NCBI GenBank assembly: GCA_026645945.1
Contig: JAPKMO010000015.1
Location: 1-51,722 of the forward strand
Source of the DNA: Anaerolineae bacterium
GTDB taxonomy: Bacteria; Chloroflexota; Anaerolineae; Aggregatilineales; Phototrophicaceae
Direction: 5' to 3'
DNA: 51,722 nt
Under the pieces are notes generated by a model, which did no database searches, was not told the origin of the DNA, and saw only the letters and a list, made by a program, of their open reading frames with translations. The position numbers were made by a program, and so were the translations under genes. Shown here piece after piece: positions 1-8,943 of this stretch (positions are counted from its first letter, which is position 1; each line of letters starts with the position of its first letter).

Positions 1-66
1 CGTAAACCGATTGATCTGATAGCAGAACAGTGGGCTTAAGCCCACTGTCTGGTGGGTTTACGGATA
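1..66. repeat. Palindromic dispersed repeat, family 2 copy 1 (left end cut by window)
   Basis: A 20-bp perfect palindrome CAGTGGGCTTAAGCCCACTG lies at 28-47, inside outer inverted arms CGTAAACC (1-8) and GGTTTACG (near 55-62). The same layout with nearly the same sequence occurs at 21311-21391, and more divergent members lie at 28851-28973 and 38770-38854. It sits just upstream of the SHMT-GcvT gene, so it may be transcribed in that leader. No coding potential is seen. It is probably a MITE- or REP-like element. Confidence 0.75.
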
Positions 67-134
67 AACTCTAAAATCCATCGTTTTAATGTATGGGCAG
101 CTTCTAGCTTCGCCCGAATAAAGGTCATGCATCC

Positions 135-3100
135 ATGCCAAACAGTGATTTTTTGTTTCGCGGCAGCCTGGCTGAACTTGACGCCGACGTAGCCGAACTG
201 ATTCGGCACGAAACCGCCCGCCAGGCCCGTTATCTGATCCTCATCCCATCCGAAAGCACCGTCCCGGCGGCGGTGCGCGAGGCGCTGGCATCCCCTTTTC
301 ATAACCTGTATGCGGAAGGGTATCCTCTGGACGAAACCCGGACGATGAGCCAGGCGGAAATCCTGGACTATAATGCCCGCCTGCCCGAATACCGGCGCAG
401 CGCCGACAAACGTTATTACAAAGGCACGGAATACGCCGACATTGTAGAGGCGCTGGCGCGGCGGCGCGCGGCGGAGCTGTTCGCCCCGCCGGGTTTGAAG
501 CCGGAGCAGTTGTTCGTCAACGTTCAGCCGCTTTCCGGCGCGCCGGCCAACAACGCGGTTTACAGCGCGCTGCTGAACATCGGCGATACGGTTATGGGGC
601 TGGATTTGCTGCACGGCGGTCATCTGACGCACGGCAGCCCGGTGAACCGGAGCGGTAAAAATTACAATATCGTCAGCTACGGTGTCAGCCCGGAAACCGA
701 ACTGCTGGACTACGACGCGATTCGGGCGCTGGCGCTGGAACACCGGCCTAAGATGATTATCGCCGGTTATACCAGCTATCCCTACGCGCCGGACTGGTCG
801 CGCTTTCGCGCCATTGCCGATGAAGTCGGCGCGTACCTGCTGGCCGATGTGTCGCATGTTTCCGGCCTGATCGTTGGCGGCGTATACCCCAATCCGGTCG
901 GCATCGCCGATGTGGTGATGTTTACCACGCACAAAACGCTGGCGGGGCCGCGCGGCGCGGTCATCATCACCCATAAATCGGCGCTGGCGGGCAAAATTGA
1001 CCGCGCGGTGTTCCCCGGCGAGCAGGGCGGCCCGCACATCAACGCGATGGCGGCGCTGGCGGTGGCGCTGCGCCTGGCGCACACCGAGCAGTTCCGCGAA
1101 CTGCAAAAACAGACCGTCGCTAATGCCGCGCGGCTGGCCCAAAAGCTGGCCGAACACGGCCTGCGAATCCCGCACGGTGGCACGGACACCCATCTGCTGC
1201 TGGTGGACTGCAAGACGATTGTCGGGCCGGATGGCACGCCGCTGAGCGGCGATATGGGCGCGCGCATCCTCGATCTGGCCGGCATCGTCCTCAACCGCAA
1301 CACCATTCCCGGCGACCGCAGCGCCTTGAGCGCCTCCGGCCTGCGTATCGGCACGCCCTGGGTGACGCAGCGCGGTTTTGGCTTCCCGGAGATTGACCAT
1401 CTGGCCGAGATCATCGCCGGGCTGCTGAAAGCCTGCGTGCCTTACAGCTACAGCGGCAAAAAACGCCCCGAACTACGCGCTAAAGTGGATTTTGATGCGC
1501 TGCAAGCCGCTAAAAACGCCGTGCGCGACCTGGCGGCCAGCGTTGGCATTGATACCGAGGTTCAAGCAGATGGGTATCCGCACTTTTATTACCTGGAGCG
1601 GGAAGCGGATACCGTTAACTGGCAGACGCTCGCCATTCGGGGCGAGGCCGCCGCGCCCTTCCTGCAAGCGGCGCTCACCAGCGATGTATACGCGCTCAAA
1701 CCCGGCGAGACGCAGCCGACGCGCCTGCTCCATGCCGAAGGCGGCGAAATCACGCGCGGCCTGCTGGAGCGCGCCGATGGCGAATACCGCCTGCACGTTG
1801 AGCGACGGCCTTCATATGCGGCGGCCTGGCTGCGGGCGCTTTCGGACGGGTTCTCGCTGTTTGATACGACCGATCCTTACGCTAAAGTCCCCGGTCCGGT
1901 GGATGTGCAGCTCATCGGCAGGTCGGAGCGGCGCTGGAACGAAAAAGCAAACGATGCCGGTTACGACCGTAAAGCTTACTTCGTGGGGATCAACGGCGCG
2001 CATTATGCCGGGCCGAAGGGCGAGCCGCTGCCGGTTTTTGCCTGGGAAGAACCCGCCGCGCCGGCCTTGAAGCAGACCACGCTCAACGCGCTGCACCGCG
2101 AGATGGGCGCGAAGATGGTTGAATTTGCCGGTTACGATATGCCGGTCTGGTATTCGTCAGTGATGGACGAACATCTGGCCGTCCGCAGCCGGGCGGGCGT
2201 TTTCGATGTGACACACATGGGCGCGTTCGACGCCGTTGGTCCCGGCGCGCTGGATTTTCTGGACGCCGTAACCACCAATGACGTGAGCAAACTGGCGGTG
2301 GGCGAGTCCCATTATACCTATCTGCTGGATGTGAATGGCATCCCGATTGACGACCTGATGATTTACCGCGTTGAACCGGAACGTTACCTGATGGTGGTCA
2401 ACGCCTCCAACAACGATAAAAACTGGGCCTGGCTGAACGCGGTCAAGGCCGGCCAGGTGCAGATTGACCCGCACGACCCGCAGCGCCGCCTGCGGGATGC
2501 CGGCAATTTTGTGCTGCGTGATCTGCGTGACCCGGCGCTGGGCGCGGAAATGCGGGTGGATGTGGCCTTACAGGGGCCGGCGGCGCGGGATGTGCTGCTG
2601 GCGCTGGACGGCAGCGAGGCTGACAAAAACAAAGTCAGCAAACTGCCCTGGGCGGGCGTGACGCATGTCAACCTGGGCGGTTATGACCTGATCGTTTCCC
2701 GCACCGGTTATACCGGCGAGCGGGTAGCCTTTGAACTGTTCGTGCATCCCGACCGCGCGCCGGAACTGTTCCGCGATCTGGTGCAGCGCGGGGCAGTACC
2801 CTGCGGCCTGGCCGCCCGCGACAGCCTGCGTACCGAAGCCGGTCTGCCGCTTTATGGTCATGAACTGGCCGGGCCGCTGAACCTGAACCCCGCCGACGCC
2901 GGATTTAGCAGCTACGTCAAGCTGTGGAAGCCGTTTTTCATCGGCAAGGCAGCTTATATCGCCCACGAGCGCGAGCGTGAAGCGGAGGTAACGCGCTTCC
3001 GGCTGGATAATAAGGGCGCGCGCCCGGCGCACCAGGGCGACCCGGTGCTGGACAAAAAAGGCCGGGTGGTCGGTTTCGTCACCAGCTGCAGCCTGGACAG

Positions 3101-3287
3101 CGAAGGCTACCAGCTTGGGCAGGTCTACCTGCACGAGGCGGCCCACGAAGAAGGCACGCCGGTGCTGGTATATGCGGGGTCGAGCCGGGCCAAACCCGGC
3201 AAAACACCGGGCGAGTTAAAGCTGGGCGATAAAACCCCGCTGCCAGAACCGGCGACGATTGTGAGCCGTTTCCCCAAGAAGAAGTAA
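135..3287 (+). CDS. Serine hydroxymethyltransferase fused to aminomethyltransferase (GlyA-GcvT)
   Basis: This is a 1050-residue fusion of two one-carbon enzymes. Residues about 1-475 form a PLP-dependent SHMT (serine + THF to glycine + methylene-THF). The active-site motif [12 protein letters not shown] is present with the predicted Schiff-base lysine near 267. Residues about 645-1040 form a GcvT-type T-protein, with TGYTGE near 857 and [17 protein letters not shown] near 895, typical of folate-binding aminomethyltransferases. The 170-residue linker itself resembles the first part of a GcvT/YgfZ fold ([18 protein letters not shown]), so it may be a degenerate third domain. AAGG at 121-124 precedes the ATG. 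No gcvH or gcvP lies in the window. The fusion could channel methylene-THF between serine and glycine-cleavage reactions. Domain calls are firm; channelling is inferred. Confidence 0.93.
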   Translation: MPNSDFLFRGSLAELDADVAELIRHETARQARYLILIPSESTVPAAVREALASPFHNLYAEGYPLDETRTMSQAEILDYNARLPEYRRSADKRYYKGTEYADIVEALARRRAAELFAPPGLKPEQLFVNVQPLSGAPANNAVYSALLNIGDTVMGLDLLHGGHLTHGSPVNRSGKNYNIVSYGVSPETELLDYDAIRALALEHRPKMIIAGYTSYPYAPDWSRFRAIADEVGAYLLADVSHVSGLIVGGVYPNPVGIADVVMFTTHKTLAGPRGAVIITHKSALAGKIDRAVFPGEQGGPHINAMAALAVALRLAHTEQFRELQKQTVANAARLAQKLAEHGLRIPHGGTDTHLLLVDCKTIVGPDGTPLSGDMGARILDLAGIVLNRNTIPGDRSALSASGLRIGTPWVTQRGFGFPEIDHLAEIIAGLLKACVPYSYSGKKRPELRAKVDFDALQAAKNAVRDLAASVGIDTEVQADGYPHFYYLEREADTVNWQTLAIRGEAAAPFLQAALTSDVYALKPGETQPTRLLHAEGGEITRGLLERADGEYRLHVERRPSYAAAWLRALSDGFSLFDTTDPYAKVPGPVDVQLIGRSERRWNEKANDAGYDRKAYFVGINGAHYAGPKGEPLPVFAWEEPAAPALKQTTLNALHREMGAKMVEFAGYDMPVWYSSVMDEHLAVRSRAGVFDVTHMGAFDAVGPGALDFLDAVTTNDVSKLAVGESHYTYLLDVNGIPIDDLMIYRVEPERYLMVVNASNNDKNWAWLNAVKAGQVQIDPHDPQRRLRDAGNFVLRDLRDPALGAEMRVDVALQGPAARDVLLALDGSEADKNKVSKLPWAGVTHVNLGGYDLIVSRTGYTGERVAFELFVHPDRAPELFRDLVQRGAVPCGLAARDSLRTEAGLPLYGHELAGPLNLNPADAGFSSYVKLWKPFFIGKAAYIAHEREREAEVTRFRLDNKGARPAHQGDPVLDKKGRVVGFVTSCSLDSEGYQLGQVYLHEAAHEEGTPVLVYAGSSRAKPGKTPGELKLGDKTPLPEPATIVSRFPKKK

Positions 3288-3375
3288 ACGATCATGGGGC
3301 GGGCGTCGTCCCGCCCTGAAACAGCAGAACGCAGCGCGTTATAGATAGGCTCAAAGACGGGAAGGCTGCAAAAAC

Positions 3376-3987
3376 ATGAATATAACGATTCTGGGGGCAG
3401 GCAACATCGGGGGGACCTTGGGGGGGAAGTGGTCGCAGGCCGGGCATCAGGTAAGGTTCGGCGTGCGCGATCCCCAGAGCGAGAAGGCGCGGGCGCTGCG
3501 GGTCAAGCTGCCCGGCGCGCTGGTCGAACTCACCGGGCAGGCGATTCCGTCGGGCGATGTCATTTTATTCGCCGTGCCTTCGGCGGCGGTCGAAGGCATT
3601 GTCCGGGAAAACAGCCGGGCGCTGGCCGGTAAAATCGTCATTGACGCCACCAACAACTTCGGCGCGCCGATTGTCAACAGCCTGCTGACGATCCTCAAAC
3701 AGGCCCCTACGGCGCGGGCTTATCGGGCGTTTAATGCCCTGGGGTGGGAAATTTTCGCCCAGCCGCAGTTTAAGGGGACGCTGGCGGATTTATTCTACTG
3801 CGGGCCGGAAGACATACAGACACGGGGCGAGGTCGAACGGCTGATTTATGATATTGGGCTGCGTCCGATCTGGGTTGGCGGGTTAGACCGCGCGCTGGTC
3901 GTGGACGCGCTGGGGGCATTGTGGGTAACGCTGTCTTTCCAGCGCGGCATGGGGCGGCGGCTGGCGCTCAAGCTGCTTCAAGAATGA
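3376..3987 (+). CDS. NADP/F420-type oxidoreductase, Rossmann domain protein
   Basis: This 203-residue cytosolic protein opens with a dinucleotide-binding fingerprint (ITILGAGNIGGTLGGKW) and then GVRDPQS, as in NADPH:F420 oxidoreductase (Npd/Fno-like) and the N-domain of the ProC/6PGDH superfamily. The middle segment IVIDATNNFG and the following 'YRAFNALGWEIF' are also typical of the F420-reductase-like group. The substrate cannot be told from sequence and F420 use is unproven. It follows the SHMT-GcvT gene by 88 bp, with a GC hairpin (GGGCGGG/CCCGCCC, near 3299-3319) in the gap, so co-transcription is uncertain. It converges on the next gene. Confidence 0.8.
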   Translation: MNITILGAGNIGGTLGGKWSQAGHQVRFGVRDPQSEKARALRVKLPGALVELTGQAIPSGDVILFAVPSAAVEGIVRENSRALAGKIVIDATNNFGAPIVNSLLTILKQAPTARAYRAFNALGWEIFAQPQFKGTLADLFYCGPEDIQTRGEVERLIYDIGLRPIWVGGLDRALVVDALGALWVTLSFQRGMGRRLALKLLQE

Positions 3988-4024
3988 GGCGCACTCAACA
4001 CCCGGCGCATAAGAAGCGGGATAA

Positions 4025-4042
4025 AACCGCCGCCCGGCGGTT
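4025..4042. terminator. Bidirectional terminator hairpin between convergent genes
   Basis: AACCGCC (4025-4031), loop GCCC, GGCGGTT (4036-4042) form a perfect 7-bp stem. It is followed by ATTTAT on the plus strand and by TTTTATCCC on the minus strand. It lies between the stop codons of the two convergent genes. Confidence 0.7.
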
Positions 4043-4044
4043 AT

Positions 4045-4617
4045 TTATCCCTGGTCGCCTTTTTCGCCCAACAGCCGCCGCCGCCGTTCCTCCAGCGCGG
4101 ACTGCACATCCATCGCCTGGGCTTTTTTAGCGGCTTCTTCTTCGATCAGGCGCGATTCGGCCTGAATCTGCTCGGCGGTTTTGACCACAAAATCCGGTTT
4201 GGCGGTCGGGTCTTCCATCGGGGTTTCGCTTTCGACCAGCCGCGCCGGCGCTTCGGCGGCACGCTGTTCGGCGCGGGCGGCGGCGGCTTCGGCGGCAGTC
4301 CGGGCCTCCTGCGCCAATCGCTGGTTGGCATCCTGAGCCGCCTCTCCATAACCGGCGGCCTCCTTGCGGGTTTCGGCGCGGGCGGCGGCTTTTTCCACCG
4401 ACGTTTCGGCGGCCTCGCGTGCGCGGTTAACGGCGTTTCCTCCCAGTTGCAGATAATTTACCCGGTGGGACGTACGCCCCAGGATGAAGGCGATCAGCGC
4501 GACAATCGCCAGGGGGACGATGTTCGATAGAATAGTGCCGATGAAACCCAGCACCACCAGCCCGATGACGACGGCGGCGACGATTATCACGATATTCCGC
4601 GCGTTAATCTCATTCAT
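4045..4617 (-). CDS. Small membrane protein with Ala/Glu-rich coiled-coil tail
   Basis: This 190-residue protein has no recognised family. Residues about 8-48 contain two closely spaced hydrophobic segments (IVIIVAAVVIGLVVLGFIGTI and IVPLAIVALIAFILG), a probable membrane hairpin. The rest is highly charged and Ala/Glu/Arg-rich, with heptad-like spacing (about 65-190) and no cysteine or catalytic motif, so a cytoplasmic coiled coil is likely. It is transcribed alone and converges on the Rossmann gene. A scaffold or envelope role is possible but unsupported. Confidence 0.6.
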   Translation of the reverse strand: MNEINARNIVIIVAAVVIGLVVLGFIGTILSNIVPLAIVALIAFILGRTSHRVNYLQLGGNAVNRAREAAETSVEKAAARAETRKEAAGYGEAAQDANQRLAQEARTAAEAAAARAEQRAAEAPARLVESETPMEDPTAKPDFVVKTAEQIQAESRLIEEEAAKKAQAMDVQSALEERRRRLLGEKGDQG

Positions 4618-4734
4618 GATTTCCCACTCCGCTCTTGCCTGGGTGGATTATAACCGACTTGCCCGGACAGACGCACCGCCGGACGGCGCGCCTCTCATAA
4701 TTTAATACGCCGGTGAGGGCGGGAAGTTGCGCGG

Positions 4735-5760
4735 TTAAAACACACCCGCCGGTTCGCGCCAGAAAGTTTCCAGATGATGCGCTGTTTCGTCCAGCCGTTC
4801 CCAATGGGGCAGGCCGAGCGTGGGCGTGATGCGGACGGCGCGCCAGTTGGGGCAGTTGTCAACCAGACGCGGCAGCAGGTCGAAGCGCACAAAAAAGTCC
4901 CGGTCGTACAGCACCATTGCCGGCAGGCTCAGCCGTTCGTAGGTCGACTCCAGAATGTCCCGCGTGAACAGCCTGCCGCTGACGAAATATAACGGGGCAT
5001 AACGCGCGCCGGGCTGGTGCGCGGTCAGGAAGTCGTATTCGATCAGGTCGGACGGCACGTCACCCACAAAACTCTGCTTGAGGAAAAAACGGATGCTGGC
5101 GCGGGTGGCTAACAGGTCGAAAAATGCCTGGCTCCACAGCGGGAAGGCCAGCGCCGCATAGGCCAGGTCGCTTGCGCCGGTGCCGCTGACGGCCTGGGAG
5201 GTTTTTTCGGCGCGCCCTTCCGTCAGGCCGCTGGGGGAAATGAAAACCAGCGAGTGGAACAGATCGGGGCGTTCCAGCGCGGCGCGGGCCGCAAACTCGC
5301 AGCCCAGCGACAGCGCCACCACATCCGCCGGTTTGCGTACCTGGGTGGAGATGAATTCAATCAGCGCCTGTTTGTACAGTTCCGGCGTGTAAACGCGGTT
5401 TGACCGCTCCGAAAAGCCGAAACCGGGCAGATCAAGCGCGTAGACCGGGCGCTGCCCCCGGTAACGCTCGAACAGGGGGCGCATTTCGTAGGCGCTGCCC
5501 GCCGCGTTGATGGCATGAACCAGCACCAGCGGGCGTCCCGATGCGCTGCGGTCAGCATAATAACTGACGACGCCAATGCGCGGGGATGAAAAAATGCGGT
5601 GTTCGGCCTGCACCGCCAGCGGCAGGCGCATATCGTGGTTGATGAACAGCCGGCTGTAGATTATCCATCCGGCGGCAGCAGAACCAAGCGCCGATAGGAC
5701 GCTGCCGAACCCCCCTCGCAAGACCGGGGAACCGGCGTTTTTTCGTTCGTTGTGGGCCAT
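4735..5760 (-). CDS. Alpha/beta hydrolase, membrane-anchored
   Basis: This 341-residue protein has a weakly hydrophobic N-terminal stretch (about 18-40) that may anchor it, then an alpha/beta-hydrolase fold. The oxyanion strand is LVLVHAINAAGSA (about 78-90). The nucleophile elbow is ALSLGC with Ser151, a variant of GxSxG, and an Asp (YDRD, about 286-288) and His319 (LPHWERLDE) complete a plausible triad. GFGFSERS is typical of the alpha/beta hydrolase 1 group. AGGAG 8 nt before the ATG supports the start. The substrate is unknown; esterase or lipase-like chemistry is the family expectation. The next gene on this strand also encodes an alpha/beta-hydrolase fold, but from a different subgroup. 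Confidence 0.85.
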   Translation of the reverse strand: MAHNERKNAGSPVLRGGFGSVLSALGSAAAGWIIYSRLFINHDMRLPLAVQAEHRIFSSPRIGVVSYYADRSASGRPLVLVHAINAAGSAYEMRPLFERYRGQRPVYALDLPGFGFSERSNRVYTPELYKQALIEFISTQVRKPADVVALSLGCEFAARAALERPDLFHSLVFISPSGLTEGRAEKTSQAVSGTGASDLAYAALAFPLWSQAFFDLLATRASIRFFLKQSFVGDVPSDLIEYDFLTAHQPGARYAPLYFVSGRLFTRDILESTYERLSLPAMVLYDRDFFVRFDLLPRLVDNCPNWRAVRITPTLGLPHWERLDETAHHLETFWREPAGVF

Positions 5761-5888
5761 AAAAGGCGCTCCTGGGTTTGAGCCTTTACTTTGCTCTCAT
5801 CATAACGCAAACCGGCGCAATTGGGGACAATTCGACCCGGCGATTTGTGCGGGTTGTCACAAAATCAGCAGGCGCGCGGTAGGGGCGT

Positions 5889-6884
5889 TTATGAGCGCCG
5901 CACCAGTTCAACGACCTGCCGGATAACGCTGCTGACCAGATCGGGACGGGCGTAGGGAATCAGCGCGCCGCTGTTCTCGGCCATGACCAGGCGGCCTCTG
6001 GTGGACAGCGCGGCTGTGGCAGCATAGGCGGCCTGCCAATCGCTGGCGACTGTTTCCGGCAGGCGCTCTGGCATCATCACGACCAGCGGCAGATCGCCGA
6101 GGGCTGTTAGGCTGTTGAGCAGATCGTCGGCGGCGGGCGCGGCCTTCATCTCGGCGGCGGCGACTTCGAGATGCCAGGGTTTGTAGGCCAGCACCAGCAT
6201 CTCGCGCAGCATTTCCGGCGGCATGTCGGCGGTGTCCGGCTCCAGGCGCGTGGCGATTTCCGGCCCGAACAGGCGCGCCACACCGAAGTGTGCCGCTGTT
6301 CCCATCCACTCCCAGTTGTGAAGCCGTCCCGCGCCGGCGGACTCCAGCGGCAGGTGGGTGGCATCGAGCAGGATCAGTCCGCTGATCTCATCAGGATGTA
6401 AAGCCGCGAACGTCAGCGCGTAACGCCCGCCCAGCCCGTGTCCGGCCAGGACATAAGGCGGCTCTATCTCGGCTTCTGCCAGCAGCGCCCGCAGTTCCGC
6501 CACGATTTGCTGCGGCGTGCGTGGGCCGGGACTGGGCTGGCTCCAGCCCATGCCGGCGCGGTCGTAGCTGCATACACGGGTCAGGTGCGAGATGCCCGGC
6601 TGGACGCGCTGCCAGCTTAACGAAAAACCGCCCACGCCCGCTTCGAGGATGATTGTAGGGCTGCCGTTCCCCACGCAGTAGATATGGATTTCACGCCCTT
6701 CGATTATCAGATGTTTGCCCAGCGGGGGATAACGCTGCTGGTCGCCGCGCGCCGCGCCTGCCTCGAAGATGTACCCGGCGGCGGCCAGTGTCAGCGCCAG
6801 CAGCACCGGCCAGCGTATCAGCCGGATGATAAACCTCAGGCAGCCTCGGCGTGGACGGGGTGGCGGCGGTTGGACGGCGCTCAT
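5889..6884 (-). CDS. Alpha/beta-hydrolase-fold pseudoenzyme (catalytic Ser and His replaced)
   Basis: This 331-residue protein has an arginine-rich N-terminus and one TM helix (about 20-40), then a hydrolase fold: HIYCVGNGSPTIILEAG, then VCSYDRAGMGWSQ. The nucleophile elbow reads GHGLGG (148-153) where the family has GHSxGG, so the serine position is Gly150. At the usual catalytic His site (family pattern GSGHxI) it reads NSGALIP, with Ala307. The fold is otherwise complete and the frame is open, so this looks like a conserved non-catalytic protein rather than a decaying gene. It could act as a binding or sensor protein. It is divergent from the SDR gene upstream. Family membership is secure; the inactive state follows from the residues seen. 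Confidence 0.85.
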   Translation of the reverse strand: MSAVQPPPPRPRRGCLRFIIRLIRWPVLLALTLAAAGYIFEAGAARGDQQRYPPLGKHLIIEGREIHIYCVGNGSPTIILEAGVGGFSLSWQRVQPGISHLTRVCSYDRAGMGWSQPSPGPRTPQQIVAELRALLAEAEIEPPYVLAGHGLGGRYALTFAALHPDEISGLILLDATHLPLESAGAGRLHNWEWMGTAAHFGVARLFGPEIATRLEPDTADMPPEMLREMLVLAYKPWHLEVAAAEMKAAPAADDLLNSLTALGDLPLVVMMPERLPETVASDWQAAYAATAALSTRGRLVMAENSGALIPYARPDLVSSVIRQVVELVRRS

Positions 6885-7027
6885 AGCTTATTCCTCACCG
6901 GTGTAAAATCCGACAATCTCACTATTATGGCCGTCCTTCCCCAAAAATAAACCAAAAATGGATGACCAAATGCGATAAAATCGGCGCAGCGTGTTACAGT
7001 GGTTTGTTGAAAAAAGGAGAAACGATT

Positions 7028-7795
7028 TTGGAACTGAAAAATGCAGTTATTCTTGTGACCGGCGGCGCGTCGGGGTTGGGCGCGGCCTGCGTTCGTCGTT
7101 TCGTTAACCAGGGCGCGCGGGTGGTAATCGTGGATCGGGATACCGAACGGGGCGCGGCGCTGGCCGATGAACTGGGCGAATCGGCGCGTTTTGCCCAGGC
7201 CGACGTGACCAGCGAGGCCGAAATCGGCGCAGCTGTCCAGGCGGCGGTACAAACTTTCGGCGGGCTGAACGCGGCCATCAACTGCGCGGGCGTGGCCTGG
7301 GCCGGGCGGACGGTGAGTAAAGAAGGCCCGCACCCGCTCGACCTGTTCGAAACGGTGATTAAAATCAACCTGATCGGCACATTCAATGTCATCCGGCTGG
7401 CGGCGGCGCAGATGGCGACCAACGAGCCGGACGCAAACGGCGAGCGCGGTGTCATCGTCAATACGGCGTCGGTGGCGGCTTTTGACGGGCAGGTGGGGCA
7501 GGCAGCTTATGCGGCTTCCAAAGGCGGGGTGGTGGGCATGACGCTGCCTATCGCCCGCGATCTGTCGCGGCTGGGTATCCGCGTGATGACTATCGCGCCG
7601 GGCATCTTCAAAACGCCGATGGTCGCCATGATGACCGACGAGGTGCAAAATTCGCTGGCATCGCAGATTCCGTTCCCGGCGCGTTTTGGCGACCCGGATG
7701 AATACGCACAGCTGGCCCAGGCCATTTTGGAAAATCCGTACCTGAACGGCGAGGTTATTCGACTAGACGGCGCGGTGAGAATGCAGCCGAAATAA
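7028..7795 (+). CDS. SDR-family dehydrogenase (3-hydroxyacyl-CoA dehydrogenase type 2-like)
   Basis: This is a classical short-chain dehydrogenase of 255 residues. The cofactor motif TGGASGLG is at about 11-18, and Asp at the end of beta-2 (VIVDRD) suggests NAD preference. The catalytic Ser148 ([10 protein letters not shown]) and Y161-A-A-S-K165 are intact. The overall wording ([32 protein letters not shown]) matches the HSD17B10 / 3-hydroxyacyl-CoA dehydrogenase group, so a role in fatty-acid or branched amino-acid beta-oxidation is likely; an acyl-CoA dehydrogenase lies 14 kb away. The start is the TTG at 7028, because AAGGAG sits 9 nt upstream and the fold begins there. An in-frame ATG at 6962 has no such site. 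Confidence 0.9.
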   Translation: MELKNAVILVTGGASGLGAACVRRFVNQGARVVIVDRDTERGAALADELGESARFAQADVTSEAEIGAAVQAAVQTFGGLNAAINCAGVAWAGRTVSKEGPHPLDLFETVIKINLIGTFNVIRLAAAQMATNEPDANGERGVIVNTASVAAFDGQVGQAAYAASKGGVVGMTLPIARDLSRLGIRVMTIAPGIFKTPMVAMMTDEVQNSLASQIPFPARFGDPDEYAQLAQAILENPYLNGEVIRLDGAVRMQPK

Positions 7796-7800
7796 TTTTT

Positions 7801-7835
7801 AGCGTCGGGGTGGGCGGCTGTTCCGCCCCGACGCT
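7801..7835 (+). terminator. Terminator-like hairpin after the SDR gene
   Basis: AGCGTCGGGG (7801-7810) pairs perfectly with CCCCGACGCT (7826-7835), with an inner GGGCGG/CCGCCC alternative pairing. It starts five bases after the SDR stop codon. Only a weak T-tract follows. Confidence 0.6.
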
Positions 7836-7909
7836 GCTTATAAAGCCAGCGCCTTTACCGCCAGGTTTAACAATTCACCTTACACAGCGGACCGAGATAA
7901 ACTATCCAC

Positions 7910-7972
7910 ATGGACGATAAAGAACTTCTCGACTTGTATAGCGACTGGTTAACCTTCATAATTAGAGGATGA
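7910..7972 (+). pseudogene. N-terminal relic of a transposase-like gene
   Basis: An ATG at 7910 opens a 20-codon reading frame, MDDKELLDLYSDWLTFIIRG, then TGA. The first 13 residues read like the start of DDE transposases of the kind common in Chloroflexota and Cyanobacteria, which begin with an ELLxLYSDW/YL motif. Nothing after it continues the protein. The adjoining structured RNA begins seven bases after the stop. The resemblance is from memory of the family, so the call is tentative. Confidence 0.3.
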
Positions 7973-7978
7973 GGTAGA

Positions 7979-8163
7979 ATGCCCGCTCCCCGCAAAGTGA
8001 TGTCATACCAGGGCAAAACGCAGCAACCGGTTGACCAGGCCAGCACCAGCAGTCCCGCCGGGACGGTGGTACTGGCGTACCGCCGCCGGTGTTTGACTGG
8101 GAGGAAACCCGCGCTGCACACTCGCCGCGTCGGCGGTAGTGCGAGGAGGAAACAATCGGGCAT
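7979..8163 (+). ncRNA. Highly structured RNA, candidate IscB-type omega RNA (HEARO) lacking its nuclease gene
   Basis: This 185-nt segment folds compactly. A closing helix pairs ATGCCCG (7979-7985) with CGGGCAT (8157-8163). Inside are GTCCC-GCC-GGGAC, a 9-bp helix CGGTGGTAC/GTACCGCCG with a TGGC loop, an enclosing CACC/GGTG pair, GGG-AGGAAA-CCC, and GCAC/GTGC stacked on CGCCG-CGT-CGGCG. The repeated GGAGGAAAC loops and the multi-junction layout recall HEARO/omega RNAs. Immediately after it, ATGTCACGC preceded by AGGAGG would begin a protein MSR..., as many IscB proteins do, but it stops after six codons. I see no IscB, IsrB or TnpB gene. A 67-codon frame spans the segment but has no protein-like character. 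The remaining 8164-8361 holds only the direct repeats listed separately. Structure is seen; family identity is inferred. Confidence 0.5.
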
Positions 8164-8258
8164 GTCACGCCGTCACAACTGAAACAGGCTGCAATCTGCC
8201 ATTCGTGGTCACAGAGAAACGCGCGCGTTTTTCAACTTCTACAGGCACAAAATCGCCG

Positions 8259-8291
8259 CTGTGACAGGTACGGCTGTTTCACCTGTGACAG
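8259..8291. promoter_or_regulatory. Paired CTGTGACAG direct repeats upstream of the sigma operon
   Basis: CTGTGACAG occurs at 8259-8267 and again at 8283-8291, 24 bp apart start to start (a little over two helical turns), about 70 bp upstream of the ECF sigma ATG. Spacing and position suit a regulator or ECF promoter site, but no known recognition sequence was identified. Confidence 0.25.
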
Positions 8292-8361
8292 TAGGTGGGA
8301 TTTTCAGGGCAGTATTTTGCCCTTTCCTCACGTCTTATAGAGTGTGAGGTGAGGAGCAGAC

Positions 8362-8943
8362 ATGCCCGATGTTGTAGATGAACAGGCACTCGTCCGGCGC
8401 GCCATTGATGATGCGGAGGCCTTCGAGACGCTTTACCATCGTTATGCACGACGTGTTTACGGTTACATCGCTTCACGCATCGCTCATCCCCAGGATGTGG
8501 AGGATGTTGTTGCCGAGGTGTTCCTGCGGGTGATCAAGCACCTGGATCAGATACGGAATCGACAACAGGCCAGCTTTGCCGCCTGGCTGTTTGTGATTGC
8601 CCGCCACGCTGTCGCCGATCACTATCGCCAGAATGGGCGGCATGAGAGCCTCTTGTCACTGGAGGATGCTGAACCATGCCTCTCAGGCGAGAAACAGCCC
8701 GATCACATCTTCAGCGAAAATGAGGAAGCCGCGCGGCTGTACCGGATGATCCTCACCCTGCCAGAACGTCAGCGCGAGATCGTCACGCTGCGCTACTACG
8801 GTGGTCTGCACAATCAGGAAATCGCCGCCGTATTGGGAATCGGCGAAAAGACGGTCTCCGCTTACCTCAGTCGAGCGCTGAATGAGCTTCAGAAGAAGCA
8901 CAATGCTGCACAATCTGCGGCAGAAGAGGCCAGCGATGAATGA
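8362..8943 (+). CDS. ECF-type RNA polymerase sigma factor
   Basis: This 193-residue sigma-70 family protein has a region 2 (about 20-90: ETLYHRYARRVYGYIASRI, DVEDVVAEVFLRVIKHLDQ, FAAWLFVIARHAVADHYR) that binds core polymerase and the -10 box. A short linker leads to region 4 (about 130-180: LPERQREIVTLRYYGGLHNQ, a helix-turn-helix that reads the -35). No region 1 or 3 is present, as in ECF sigmas. The strong site GAGGTGAGGAG precedes the ATG. Its stop overlaps the start of the next gene by 8 nt, the usual pairing of an ECF sigma with its regulator. The signal and regulon are unknown. Confidence 0.93.
   Translation: MPDVVDEQALVRRAIDDAEAFETLYHRYARRVYGYIASRIAHPQDVEDVVAEVFLRVIKHLDQIRNRQQASFAAWLFVIARHAVADHYRQNGRHESLLSLEDAEPCLSGEKQPDHIFSENEEAARLYRMILTLPERQREIVTLRYYGGLHNQEIAAVLGIGEKTVSAYLSRALNELQKKHNAAQSAAEEASDE

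Noticed and set aside
1..134. Glycine riboswitch upstream of the SHMT-GcvT gene
   Set aside because: The leader is almost wholly occupied by the palindromic repeat, and no tandem glycine-aptamer core is recognisable in the short space left. More sequence upstream would be needed.
36..1414. Long open frames on the minus strand opposite the SHMT-GcvT gene
   Set aside because: They mirror a strongly coding plus-strand gene of high GC, have Arg/Ala-rich low-complexity translations and no ribosome site.
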